In this document: in pieces, positions 36,615 through 48,741 of the stretch
Position numbering within the stretch: position 1 is the stretch's first letter
Layout of the letters: every line of letters starts with the position of its first letter
Source of the DNA: Heterostelium multicystogenum
Lineage: Eukaryota; Evosea; Eumycetozoa; Acytosteliales; Acytosteliaceae
Assembly (NCBI GenBank): GCA_003667245.1
Contig: RCNN01000152.1
Span: forward strand, 1-64,000
Length of the DNA: 64,000 nucleotides
Reading direction: 5' to 3'
The notes under the pieces: model-generated
What the model saw: the letters and a program-made list of their open reading frames with translations, nothing else
Told to the model about the DNA's origin: nothing
Database searches by the model: none
Translations under genes and position numbers: made by a program

Positions 36615-39600
36615 ATGAACGACAAAGTACCACGTACTTCATTGTTTGAAACTACTGCCACCGGCAATAGCAATGGTTATTCATCGTTGTTTGGTGGAAA
36701 CACAACTACAAACAATAACAACAACAACATCAACAACGGAGGTAGCTTGTTCAATACTAATAGTAGACTTAACAACGGTTACGATTCAAATATATTCGGT
36801 ACTGGTATTGGTGGTGGCCAATCAATATCATATAATAATGATATTTCTTTCGATAACAACATCATCAATAGCAACAATATCAACAGTAACATCACCACCA
36901 ATGACTTTGATATAAGTATGTATAGTATATATGTTTATCTACTGATAGCAGTGGAGTTCTAGATAGTATATGAATATTAATAGTTACTATCATAAAATAA
37001 GATATGCTGCCTGACGATGTTAATGAGTATGGACAAGTAGCAAACAGCAGTTATTATCCACAGGATCATGATATTGTTGAATCTTACATGACGATTCGAC
37101 CAAATCACGACAATGAAAAATACATCAGTCAACTTAATAGTAGTGTCAGTGGATTGACTTCAGATGCAATCGACGACCCAAATGCCATCCTTGACAATGA
37201 TGAGTTGGAAATGTTTAGACAACAGACTTTGCACAAATCAGATGACCATGTATTCTATGATATAGTCGAGAAACAAGCCACCATCAACAATACCTACAGC
37301 AGCATGAACATCAACAATATCGACACCGAAGATCAGTTTTCATATTTACAAATGATCAACCAATTTAAATCTCATTTCGATTCAAAGTATGTTAGCATCT
37401 CTCTTAGGATATACATATAGATTATTAACACTCTCAACATTACTGTAGATTATCATTGCTAAAGTATGAATTGGATAGAAATTACTATCTGCCAAATAAA
37501 AAAGATACTGAAAGATTGATAGAACAAGTACAAAATGAAAAGAATACTTGGGATATCCTTCACAGATTATACCAAGACAGAGATAAAGATTAGTATGTAT
37601 ACGAATGATATCAAATAGAGTTAGTTTGATAAGCTAATGAAATGTCTCTTCTATGTAGCCACGAGGAAAGAGATCAACCCGATGATATTCAAATCGACGG
37701 TCAAATTAGTCAAGTAGATGTGGTTTCGTTGAATATAAAGAGAGACTACCAGATGCGTGAGAACATTATCATTTTGAATTGGCTGGAGGAGATGGCATCT
37801 ATGATCAAATACTCTGATGAGACTGTCTACTGGAAGAAAACACTTGAAGCATTGAGAAATGGAAATAAGGCACATTTCACAAAGTATTTGGATCCAGATG
37901 CCCCACAACGTTTGAATCAAAAGATTGATGCTGTAGATGAGAAGGACGATCATCAGTTCCTTTCCACTCTATGGTCCATGCTTCGTGTTGGCAATCGTGA
38001 GCTGGCCATTGAGTTTTGCCAGATGGCTGGACAACACTGGCGTGCACAAACATTGATCGGTGATGCTAAATTCGCATCAGAGATGGAAATTGGTAATCCC
38101 TATCGTAACTTATGGCGCCAAACTTGTTTAACATTATCCAACAATGCTACCGATGATTATGAGCGCGCAATCTATGGTGTATTGGCTGGTAGCGTCACAA
38201 ATGCTCTACCAGTATGCAAGAATTGGTACGACTATCTCTGGGCATATGTCCGTGTTCTGATCGATATCAAGCTGAATGAGGAGCTAAAGAGTATTCCAGT
38301 CCCACCAACTTCATACGAAGATATCCCACCACCCCCAACACCTTCTACATTCAGATCACTCACAGACATTTTACATATCCTGAGAACAAATTCACCAGTT
38401 GACATTATGAAACAATCAATGGAGCCATACAATTTAATTCAAGATAGAGTTATCGCTGATGATTACCAATCATTATTACAATCTTTAATTGATATTCTAA
38501 AATCGTATGATTATAATATTTTGTTATATTGTACAGCCTTCAAACATACTAATCTAGCTTTTTCAATCTTTACAGTGGCAATCAATCTCCAGATTTATTA
38601 AGATTAGCGGTTGGTTTAGTATTATTCTACAGATTTAGATCAACTAATTATCAACCAAATCCCGACGATCAATCTCCTGAGAATATTATACTTCATTCAT
38701 ATATTCAATATTTAATTGATACTCAAAAGGTATGGTATAATAATATATCTTATACTACTTCTTAATACTTAATAATCTTATTATTTTTAGCATGAGTTGG
38801 TTGCATTATATACATCATTCTTAAGTAATGATGTACAAAAAACAAAGCTATATTCAAAGTTTTTGGAAGGAATTACAGAGTTAGAAGAACGTCAGAAATG
38901 TTTAGGATTGGCAGAACGTTATAATTTGGATACAGAATTGATTACAGAAACTGTGGTTAGAAATATCAACACAAAGAATAGAGGTGTTGGTTCACGTTCA
39001 ATGTCAACAACTACTCCAGCAGATCTTGCCAAAATCGATGCAATTGGTTGGCTCTGCTTCAACCCCCAAACAACGTATTGAGGCTATTCTCAAATCGAAC
39101 TTATTGATTCGTGAATTTATAGAGAACAGCAAATTAGATGCAGCTCAACAACTTATTGATGCTCTACCAAAGAACTCAGTTGCAATCTCAAAGATGGAAA
39201 GCACAAGATCGGAGAATGAAACTATCGATATCATTAAAGAATTCACCAACTGGTCTCAATATCTTGAAGCTACTAGAAGAATTGGTATTTGGTTCCACAA
39301 CTACTCAAAGAAACCAAAACAATCAACTCTTTATTTCAGACTCACTGGTAAGGAATCATATGCTCAAAAGCTAGATATGGAAAGAAGAAAGAAGGAAGTT
39401 GAAGAAGAATATGGTCAATGGAATCAAAACAACATGATCTATGGAAAAGATGCAATTAAATCTATTATGGCAATTGTAAAACAAAGTTGGTTATGTCCTG
39501 AAGAAATTCAAGATGGTATTTTTGGTAAGTGATATGAAAACATTGGAATTATATAATTTCATATTAACTTTGTTTTATTTAGTTAATCCAAGTGAAAACG

Positions 39601-39887
39601 AAAAACAAATACATTCACTTAGAGTTAGTTGTATACCCCCATTATTCTTTTCGCTTCATCAAATATTGGTAGGAACCGAACAATACAAGAAGAGTTCACG
39701 TATTTGTAATTTGGTTGCCGACGAAAGATTAAAGTGGTACAATGTTTTCAATAGAGACCAAATTCAAGAAATATTAACTTTGACCCAAAAGAGTTTAATT
39801 ACTATGATGGAGCAAAGTCATGAAAAAGATCCAAATGCCAAGAGTGAAGACATATTACAATATAAAAGATATTATTTCAAAAAATAA
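36615..39887 (+). CDS. nup107: Nucleoporin Nup107
   Basis: This is the scaffold nucleoporin of the Y complex of the nuclear pore. The start at 36615 gives an Asn/Gly-rich head with SLFGG and SSLFGG motifs, spliced (about 36914-37001) into LPDDVNEYGQVANSS. Diagnostic blocks follow: NWLEEMASMIKYSDETVYWK, LAIEFCQMAGQHWRAQTLIG, NPYRNLWRQTC, YERAIYGVLAGSVTNALPVC and NWYDYLWAYVRVL. The second half (LDTQK, then HELVALYTSFLS and LDAAQQLIDALP) ends in CNLVADERLKWYNVFNRDQI, like the human CNLVASExxxLYxxFxxxEL end. Introns lie near 37388-37447, 37593-37657 and 38732-38790. One frame break lies at a C run (CCCCC, about 39062) and one near 38600. Total length near 950 residues fits. Confidence 0.88.
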
Positions 39888-39943
39888 ATAATACAAAAAA
39901 CTTAAATTAATAACAAATCAATTGTTACTTTCTAACAATCGAT

Positions 39944-42632
39944 TTAGGAAAGAAGAGAATTTATATAAGATAAGTCAGAGGTTGAATCCATAGGCTCACC
40001 TGGACCAGAGTCTGGGTCATTATCATTATCTGGTGTCGAATTTGTTTGCTTTTTTGATTTCTTGTCTTTCTTTTTCTTTTGCTTTGATGCTTTTCTCTTC
40101 TTTGTTGTGTTTCCGCTTAGCTGGTGTTCCAAATTTCTTTCTTTGATTTGTGCCATTGTAAGATGTGAGAAATTGCAATTGTTTGGATTTTTGCACTGTC
40201 CACTTTCAGCAAAAGAAAAGCATATTTTGATTTCATTATTGTTGATCGGAAGTGTTTTGTTTGCTGGAGCTGGTTGTTGTTGTGGAGGGGGAGTAGGCAA
40301 TGGGATAAGAGTGATTGGAGGTACATCTGGGTTAACTGTAGGCAATCCTTGATGTGCTTGGTGAAGATCGTAGATGATATCTTGTGGATTATCAGTTTGA
40401 GCAGTTTCCAATTGTTGATTAATATGTACAAAGTTTTCAGAACTCTTATGTATTAGAAGGAATCTATTGCTACTAGATAGATTTTTGATGTGCTTGAGCA
40501 ACTCCATTAATATCTTGGAACTCTTTGAGGGATTAAATTGGCACTTAGGATGTAGGATATGTGTCATTTCCTTTTTCTCTAGAGATAATAATTTTCTATT
40601 CCAAACATTAACTCTAGCAAAAATAAGATGAGCATCAGGTCGAATATAGGTATATGACCACCATTTGGCAGTATCACTAACAGATGCATCCTCAAGACCA
40701 CGATCTGCCTGGTACTCTACTTTTGATTTTACACCAACATATCTGACTTTTAGTTTTGTAGTTGGATCTGGAACAATACCATGAATCTTACATCTGATGA
40801 GTAACTTCATCTCACCAAATCTCCAAACATTATACGTCAAGTTTGTTGATTTCAAATAAGGCTGTTGAACATCAGTAGAAAAATGGATTGGCGGATAATT
40901 TGATTGCTCTCCTCTAGTTAACCCAATAGACTCTATTGCTAAACTGTAAAACTTCTCATTCTTTTCCTTTGGTGTCATCGATTTCTTTAACAATGGCTTA
41001 TCTAATATAAAAACTTTCTTATTCTCTCCTGCTACATTGACATAGTCTTTTTAATAATTAGTTAATAAAAAGGTTTAAATAGTTGAATAATATCTTTTGT
41101 TACCTCTTGTTGTAATTGGTATTTCCCATTCTTCCGAAAATGGTGCAATATTATTGATAAGTTTAACAAATGATGAGGATGATAAAACTATATCAATATT
41201 ATTCTTTTCAATCAAAGATTGGATATTATGATCTTCTGAAAGTGTTGGTATGGTCTAAGAAATATTAGTTAGTCTAAGTAAATACTACAGATATAAAATG
41301 GTTACATACTGATTTAGTCCAAAAAGTAGATGTATTTGGCTCATCTGGTGATGGGTAGTAATTTGAAAGGGGTACTTCTGAATTAAGAGGAATCTTTTCG
41401 AAAACAGGACACTTTCCTTGTTGTAATACTGTTCCACGATGAACCAAAATTGGATCAGTTGGATGTGGGATCATTGTTGAAATATCAATGGATTGGATTT
41501 GTTTGTAGTACCTGGGCAATGAGTATATTACGTTTAATTTTCTAATTAAAATTGCCTATAAATTCATTACAATTAGTTATTTTCTCAAAAGATATAATGG
41601 AAATAAATTACTTACATTCATTTGTTTCTCCAATTCGTCATCAATACTATGATAAATATTCGGTCTTTTGGTAATTGATTGGTGTAAAAGATGTGAAGGT
41701 AAATTTGGTACTTGGTTTAAATGAGGTATTTGGGTTGGTGGAAGTGGTTTTGTTTGTTGATGTTGAGTTTCAGGGTTTACATTTTCGCTTGATTTTGCAG
41801 CAATCTTTTGCAACGATTGTATATCCATATTCATTAGTTTAGATGCTCTAATTGAGGGTGGTTTTCTTAGAGGTACCCCAGCAACAGGTTTTAATGATGT
41901 TTCACTTGACAATGGTAATGTGTTTTGATTTTGTATTTGAGCTGGAGAATTTGGTAAAGATGTTGTATCTAGAAGAATAGCAGTAGCTCTAGAGGTTATA
42001 GTACTCTTTGGTTTTGACTTGGGGATTTCATTAGGTTTGAACAATGGTATTGGGTTGGAATCCAAAGTATTTAATGGTTGAGATGTAGATTTATCATTCG
42101 ATATTGATAGTTTCAAGCTACTATCTTCCAAATTACTGATATTACTTGTCTGTTTCTCTTTCTCTTGTTGTTTCTTATCGTCAACCAAACTAGTCTTCTT
42201 TGAAGCAAGTGGCTTTTTCTTTGCTGGTGAAGTTGGAATGATTGGAGTTGAGGCTGGAGTTGGTTTGTTTATTGGTAAAAGAATGCTGTTGCTTTTACCA
42301 TTGCTGCTACTACTATTTTGAACATTATTATTTTCTGTATCTTCGATATCATAATCTAAGCTCATTCCATCTATATATTTAGGTAGTTTCTTGTTCAATA
42401 GCTTTTCAAAAGGAGTGTAGAAGTATTCATTTCTTGAGAAAGTATATTGATTGAATTTCTCCTCATCTATATTTAGATTAATCTCTTTGCCTAATGAATA
42501 TCTATAGATATATATCTAAGTTAGACTAATCTGAATCTTGATTTGGACGTCGTTTGAAGAATTAACATACCCATTTATTGACTTGAAACAATCTTCAATT
42601 GAAACAATTGCATCTTTATTGCTACTGTTCAT
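39944..42632 (-). CDS. ICE2/NARG2-like little elongation complex subunit with CCCH zinc finger
   Basis: ICE2 is part of the little elongation complex that supports snRNA transcription by Pol II. The ATG at 42632 gives MNSSNKDAIVSIEDCFKSIN, spliced into YSLGKEINLNIDEEKFNQYT and FSRNEYFYTPFEKLLNKKLP. A Ser/Pro/Lys-rich middle follows, then the exon 41274-41519. The NARG2_C domain reads LTYNVWRFGEMKLLIRCKIH, VKSKVEYQADRGLED, DTAKWWSYTYIRPDAHLIFA and RVNVWNRKLLSLEKKEM. These match the family's conserved WkfGdlklLVR, SKLEYq and arvnaf segments. Behind it stands CFSFAESGQCKNPNNCNFSH, a CX8CX5CX3H zinc finger, and a Lys-rich tail. Reading frames are clean. The zinc finger is not something I associate with this family. 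Confidence 0.72.
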
Positions 42633-42939
42633 ATTATCAACAAATAATAATAACAAACAACACTCCTTACTTGTAATTTGTAAAAATAAATACTAATTGT
42701 ATCAAACAGACAACTCTAAAAAAAACGAATAAAAATTTAAAATTTAAAGTTTGTTTTGTTGAAATTTATTAAAATCATCCCTATTGATATTAATTTTAGA
42801 TTAAGCTCAAAAAAATGGGAATTTGTAATTGAATACAATGATATTATTTTTTGAATTATTAATATGATTTTATTTGCAAATATATATACTATTATTATTT
42901 AAGGGTATTTGTTTTGTTTTTTGAGCGGGAGGGTTTAAT
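42633..42939. other. Intergenic region before the ICE2-like gene
   Basis: About 300 bases of very AT-rich DNA, promoter of the ICE2-like gene and 3' flank of the dynamin gene. No other feature is visible. Confidence 0.5.
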
Positions 42940-45415
42940 TTAGTTTTGAATGGTTGCCGATGAAAGTGGATGACAGAACTGAGAGGCAGCCTTCAAGAAA
43001 AGATCATCATTTTGTGTATATTTCTCCAAGATGGCTTGTTGTTTCTTTTCGTCGTCCTTGAGCTGCTCTTTGGTGGCGTTGACTTCAAAGATCTGCTCAA
43101 GCGATTCGTTGGCGAGACAGGTGATCTTACCTTGGATCTCAGTCCAGAGGTCGGTTTGCATTGGAACCAAGAAGAAGTTGTAGAATTTCAAAAGTACATT
43201 CTTTGTGATACGCTTACGGATGGTGTCAAAGAGCTGAGTGGTGAGCAACTCGACGGTGGACTTGGTGTCTTGGTGGTCGGTTCTGAGGAATGGCAATGAT
43301 TGGTCTGGGTGCTCGGTCAACTCCCAGTAGATGGTACGGGTCGAGTAGAACTCGTCCATGCACTTCTCCTTGCAGACCTTGGCAGAGTGCTCAATGAACT
43401 TGTAGAAGAGGTCCTTGACGTGGTGGGTGAAGTATGGGTATTGATCGATGTTCTCAATGTCAAAGGCACGGATGGCAGTGGAGGTGACACGGTTCTTCTT
43501 ACGTGAGTCGATGACCTTGTCGGTGACGTCGGCCAAACGCTTCATGATGTAGATGGCACGTTCGCAGAGTTGCTCAATCAATGGGACCAATGCGTCTTGT
43601 GATTTTTGTTGGGCAAGGTCGCAGGCTGCCCAGGCGTAGTTGGGGATATTGTTGAGCTTGTTGATACCAGATGCGGTAGCAACGTCGTCCAAAGTGACTT
43701 CGGTGATCTTGGTGTTGTCGCAGACAGCCTTGAATTCACCCATCAAACGCTCAAATTGTTGACCACCATAGAGCTTGCTGTTCCAGTATGGGATTCCCCA
43801 TTCCTCGGCGTCAAACTTGATTGGACGGTTGTAGAGATCTACCCAGTCTCCACCATCTCCTTGTTGTTGCTTCTCTTCGTCGAGAGTTTGACCGTTGACT
43901 GATGGGTTACCTTCGCTGGTACCGGCCAACAACTTCTCGGTGATCTGTAAGAAAGTGACGGTGTAGTTGGAGGCAACAGCACGCAACATGGTTGAGTCGA
44001 GTGAGGCAGATTGCTTTTGGAGGTCGTTCAATGCTGACTCGGCAGATTGACGCTTGGAACGCAAGTGCTTGAGGATTCTTGGGACGGCATCTTGGTGGTA
44101 CTTCCAGGTGATGTTAAGGATGTAACGACGGAATGGGTGGACACCAATGTTACGCTCGTAACGCTTGTCGTATTGGAGTTGCTCAAGAGCATTCATATCA
44201 CGCTTGTAGGCTTGGCTAAGCTTCTCTTGGTAGTTGGCTGGCTCTGAGAAACGGGCACGAATCTTGTGGTTTGGAATGGTGACAAAGAATGACTTGATCT
44301 CAGACATGGTTCCACCGAGGAAACGGTTGACTGAACGGGTTGAGTTGAAGTCTTGGATGATGTTGAAGAATTTGGTAAAGACAAAGGTTGAACGACTCAA
44401 CTCTGGGTCAACACGCTTGACAAAGGACAACATGGTCATGTTGGTCCAGTCACCGCAAGCTTCGACGGCAACGATCAAACGGTGGGTTGGACGCAAGACT
44501 CCATTGACAATGGCGTCAATCTTGGCTTGGTCAGCAGCACCCTCGGCGACGAGACCTGGGGTGTCGATCAAGGTGCAGTTAAGAGTGTTCTTGGCTTCGA
44601 TCATAACGTAGATTGGCTCCTCAGAGAAGACGGTGTTACGACGTGTGATGGTGTCATTTAATTGTTCGATTGGGATGACAACATCGTGGTCAAACTCCTT
44701 AATGAGTGCGTCTCTCTTGACGGTGACCTTTGGTGCCTCGCATTCGATATTATTGACAAATTGTAAGTGGAGAGCTCTCTTTGAGCAACCTTGTGCACCA
44801 ACAATATTCAATGGACGACCAATGAATGATTCAATTAAGCTTGATTTACCAGCTCCTCTTGGTCCAACAAAAACAATCTCTGGTTGTGGGATGGATGTAT
44901 TCAAACTATACGTATAGTTTTTAACAATTGTTAGTTACCAATCTATCTCAAAGACAGTCGGTTGCGTTGTGTACTTACTCTCTGGAGAATGATTGTAATT
45001 TATCGTAGGCACCATATACTTCAGCTGGGAAGAAAGTAAACATATCTTGACCAATGGTAGATTTACCCATTTGTTCGAGTGATTGGATTTCAAACTCCTC
45101 GTTGATCTCTTCGTTGGCGCTGGACTTCTTACGCTCCTCTTCGGCTTTGCGCTTTTGCTCGGCATCTTTTTCACGCTTGACACGCTCCTCTTCTTCCTTA
45201 CGCTTTTGCTCTTCGGCGGCCTTCTTACGCTTCTCTTCTTCTTCCTTCTTTAAACGATCTTCGTCAGCATTCAAGGTGGAGGCGATTCCACTTGGGTTGA
45301 CGGTTGGAGTGTTGGCACCATTTGGAGTAGTCGACAAGGCTACTGGTGTTGTACTTTCTAATTTCTTCTCTAAAGTGGCGAATTTACGATGATGGTTAGC
45401 ATTGGAAATCATCAT
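42940..45415 (-). CDS. Dynamin-superfamily GTPase, DRP5/Dlp type
   Basis: A large GTPase probably acting in membrane or cytokinetic scission. The first exon (about 44977-45415) encodes a Lys/Glu coiled coil (EEEEKRKKAAEEQKRKEEEE), then TIGQDMFTFFPAEVYGAYDK. After a 73-base intron, the second exon (to 42940) carries the GTPase: G1 GPRGAGKSSLIESF, G3 LIDTPGLVAE, and G4 FTKFF in place of TKLD. The stretch CGDWTNMTMLSFVKRVDPEL followed by SRS mirrors the plant ARC5/DRP5B block DWS.....V..VDPELSR, so the protein belongs to the DRP5 clade used in division. No PH domain is visible. All 800 codons read in frame. Codons favour C/G-ending and AAG, a sign of strong expression. An ATG at 45415 is the start; upstream sequence lacks a splice acceptor. 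Confidence 0.82.
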
Positions 45416-46337
45416 TTTTGGCAACAACAAGCAATAATTATAATGTAATTATAATTTAAATTATAAATTTAAAGTAAATGTAATATTATTATTATTATAT
45501 TATTAGTAGTATAGTTTGATTACTGTTGGATTATTATTATTATTATTATTATTTCTAATCTAATGTGGAAATCCAGTGAAAAAAATAATAATAATTTAAA
45601 CTTTTAAATATGATATATTATATTTATAATTGTTGATGGGATTACTCTATTTAAAATTGTAGACTGTATTTCTAAATTATAGAGTTGGAAATATTTGGTT
45701 GGAATTGGTTTGGTTATGTTTGGTTTGTTGTTTGATTGATATTTAAAATGAATCAATTTCCAACATTGCTATTTAAAGAAAAAACTATAATATGGATGTC
45801 GATCGATGAATACTGGATAGATAGAAGATATTTAGTTGACCTACAAATGAAGAATCATTCGTATACATGTGGTGGTGCTATTCATAATTATTATTACTAT
45901 TATTAACATTTTTGCTTGATTGACTGATTGATCTTTGATTATTAATCCTGTGTGGAAAAGTAAATGTGATTTGTTTGTTATAAGTGTTGATTGATTGATT
46001 GGTGGTCGTGTGATACGTTTAGTAATTAGATAAATAGTAATACTATTGATGACTATTGATGATTGGTTGCATCATAGATAGTAATAATAATAATTATTAT
46101 TACTATTATATCATTCAATTACTATTACTTAAATCAATCCAAATCAATTTCCACTACCCATATTGGCATTCACTTATATATCATCCTATTGATAGATTGG
46201 ATTTAATTTGTCTGGATTGGTACTGTTTAGAGTAGTTGTTTTGGTTGTGGTGCTGTATTTTGATGTTTTCTTAGAGATGGACTAAATGACATGATATCAT
46301 GTTGAGGGGGTGTCAATTTAAATTTAAATAGATTTAC
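45416..46337. other. AT-rich upstream region of the dynamin gene
   Basis: It contains the dynamin promoter, AAT microsatellites (about 45535-45552) and a possible exon on the minus strand around 45845-45950 (open stretch with NNQRSISQSSKNVNNSNNNY). I cannot prove the latter is transcribed. Confidence 0.4.
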
Positions 46338-46398
46338 CTTCATCAGAGGATTTCTTTTTCTTGTCATCTGACTTTTCTTTCTTTTTGAAAACAGACAT
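46338..46398 (-). CDS. Orphan first exon, unknown small gene
   Basis: ATG at 46396-46398 gives MSVFKKKEKSDDKKKKSSDE. It is followed by a good GTAAAT donor at 46331-46337. The exon is Lys/Ser-rich with no hydrophobic core. A matching acceptor is probably CACACAG near 45955, which would add either a short hydrophobic tail or an Asn/Ser-rich stretch. The gene boundary and product are unknown. It could also be an alternative 5' exon of the dynamin gene, though no suitable acceptor precedes the dynamin ATG. Confidence 0.35.
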
Positions 46399-48208
46399 CT
46401 TATTTTTGAGTGTATTTGAAATATCTATTTGTTGTTTTAATATTTAAATTAGTTAGTAAGTAATCATTATTATATATATATAATCATTTTGGTTTGATTG
46501 ATTGATTGATTGATTGTTATTGATAGATGGATTGATTGATTGATTGAATTATTAATTGACTAATTGTGGGGGTCTGATTGGTTTTAAAATAAAATTTGAT
46601 TGGTTTCCATAAAATATAGGGTGAGCTTGATGGTTTGGCGACAAGGGATGGTGTGGGGGTGGTATTCGATCATTAAAAATATGCTACTGCATATCCAAGC
46701 ATTTAAAAATTGTTGATTAAAATTTAAGATATAATATAATGAAAGAATGAATATTGCAATCAAGCACATACAACCAGCCAACAGACAATCCATAATCACT
46801 CAATGACTGAGACATAATAAATGTTGTTGATTTTTATTATTATGGACTCCAAATGGTTAGACGACTTAACAACATAATAATTAATTTTGGAATAATATTT
46901 CAGTCCAAATCATTTAATCAACGATTGATGGGTATGGTAAATGCAATCCATTGTTTAAAACAAGATCTTTACTTGACATGTCTGTTATAAAATATGGTAG
47001 ATGTAATTGATTATCGTTTCTTGTCTTGCAAATAGTCCTTTTGCTTTTTTCCTTATTTTAAAATACAGATTCGTGTATTAAGATTTACTGGAATTGAAAT
47101 GGATTGACTTGAATTCTTATGATTATATATTATTATTATCTATTATTATTATTATCTATTATAATACATTATTACACTCTATTTCTCTAAATTATTTAAT
47201 ACTATCTATTTAAAAGTATTTATATATATGATATCATATGATATTGTTGTTGATTGAAATGTCACATCCACAAAAATTAATGAATATAATTCATATGACA
47301 TATGAATGCACTACAAAAAGTAATTGAAAGTCAACTTTGTTTTGATTTGATTTATGTGATTGACATGACTAAATTCGTCTAACAAGAATTAAAAATTAAG
47401 ATAAGCATATATCCATACATCCATTCCTATTTATATATATCATTCAACCTGATTCTAAAATGAAAAATAGATAGAATGTAGATAGATTGATTGATTGAAA
47501 TCAAATATCCATTCAACTATCTATTGGGAACATAGAATGTTGTTGGTATAGCACACCTCACACACCACTTCACTACTTTTTATGATATATGGTGGGGTTT
47601 GATTGTTGAGAAGAGTGGGAGGGTAGTGCGTGAGTTTTATGATTTGATTTGAGATATATATATACATTGGTTAATTTTATAATTTAGTCGAACTAAACTA
47701 AACTACCAAACTAATATGTGCAATATCTAAACCAATTACAAATAAATTCTATCTATTCCTTTACTACTACTACTACTACTTTCTATATCCTAAATTTAAT
47801 AATAATATTACTGCTACTTGATGATAAGATAATAAAAACAAAGAAGACCAAGAGGAAGAAGAAGTATAACAAATGAATGGTTTGGTTGTTTCTGGTTGTT
47901 TTAGTTGTTTTTGATTGATGGAGTCAAATATTATGATAATTTGATTGATTGATTAATTGATTTTACCTCTACTTTAAAAACTAATATAAACAGTAATAAA
48001 TAAATAAGTTTAAGAATATATATTAAAAATACAACAGGTTGCAATAATAATAATTATAGAATATTTTATTCTTGCAGAGAGTCAGTGATTCCTGATGGAG
48101 CAGCTGAGATAAATTTAATGAAAAAACAAACTTTTTTAGATTTTTATTTTTAATTTTTTAAATTTGATTTGATTGTTTGTGGATTGGAATGGGTAAAAAA
48201 CAATAAAG
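46399..48208. other. Non-coding region of 1.8 kb
   Basis: TGAT-repeat-rich and AT-rich, with alternating TA stretches (about 46471-46482, 47215-47245) and an ACT repeat (about 47761-47780). The 71-codon minus ORF at 46584-46799 has no features. A less AT-rich patch near 48070-48110 (GAGAGTCAGTGATTCCTGAT) is unexplained. Confidence 0.5.
46494..46547 (+). repeat. TGAT tetranucleotide repeats
   Basis: Two blocks of five to six tandem TGAT units separated by a short interruption. Simple slippage repeat. Confidence 0.85.
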
Positions 48209-48358
48209 ATGGCGCCTCTTTTTGTTAATGATGGCTTTTTAAAAAATGACGTTAGTTTAAAATTTGATTTGAAGGATTTGTGGGTTAACCACAAGAGAAA
48301 TCAAACTTATTTTTTAGGAGACCATGGTATTAATATTTTCCAAAGTACGTGTAAATAA
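48209..48358 (+). CDS. Small ORF of 49 codons, doubtful
   Basis: ATG at 48209 to TAA at 48356-48358. The product begins MAPLFVNDGFLKNDVSLKFD and has a hydrophilic, charged character unlike random AT-rich translation. It has no recognisable domain and could be a gene fragment. The start ATGGCG is preceded by AATAAAG, an A-rich context as in dictyostelid starts. Confidence 0.25.
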   Translation: MAPLFVNDGFLKNDVSLKFDLKDLWVNHKRNQTYFLGDHGINIFQSTCK

Positions 48359-48741
48359 GACCATTGACCAAAGAGGGTTAACACTATATTTTTACCTAAC
48401 TTTTTTTGTATGGATTATTTTGAGAAATGAACTTCTTATTTAGATCACAACTTTTAAAAATTCAAATTGTGTAGAATGTGGGGTGTTAACACTTTTTGAG
48501 GTTGTTATTTAACGGATAAATTAATTTTCATTACAATTTATTTTCTTGGTATTCGTTTTAATTAATCAATTGATTGATGAGTCTTTATTAAGTCAACTTT
48601 ACAATTTATATTTCACCTTAAATAAATTAGGCAACTAAGTTTTAGTTTCCAAAGATTAACAAGTCAACCAAATCATTCCACCAGCATTAAACTCAGTTAA
48701 AAGTGGTAGTGTAGTTCATTGTTGGTTGGTCGTATAACGCC
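48359..48741. other. Intergenic region before the KEN-box gene
   Basis: AT-rich with two copies of TGTTAACAC/GGTTAACAC about 110 bases apart (near 48378 and 48487). No gene. Confidence 0.45.

Noticed and set aside
42970..44917. Several long plus-strand ORFs
   Set aside because: They are antisense shadows of the dynamin gene, whose C/G-ending codons keep the opposite strand open; no motifs.
46584..46799. 71-codon hydrophobic minus-strand ORF
   Set aside because: No ATG context or conservation signal; typical of translated AT-rich DNA.
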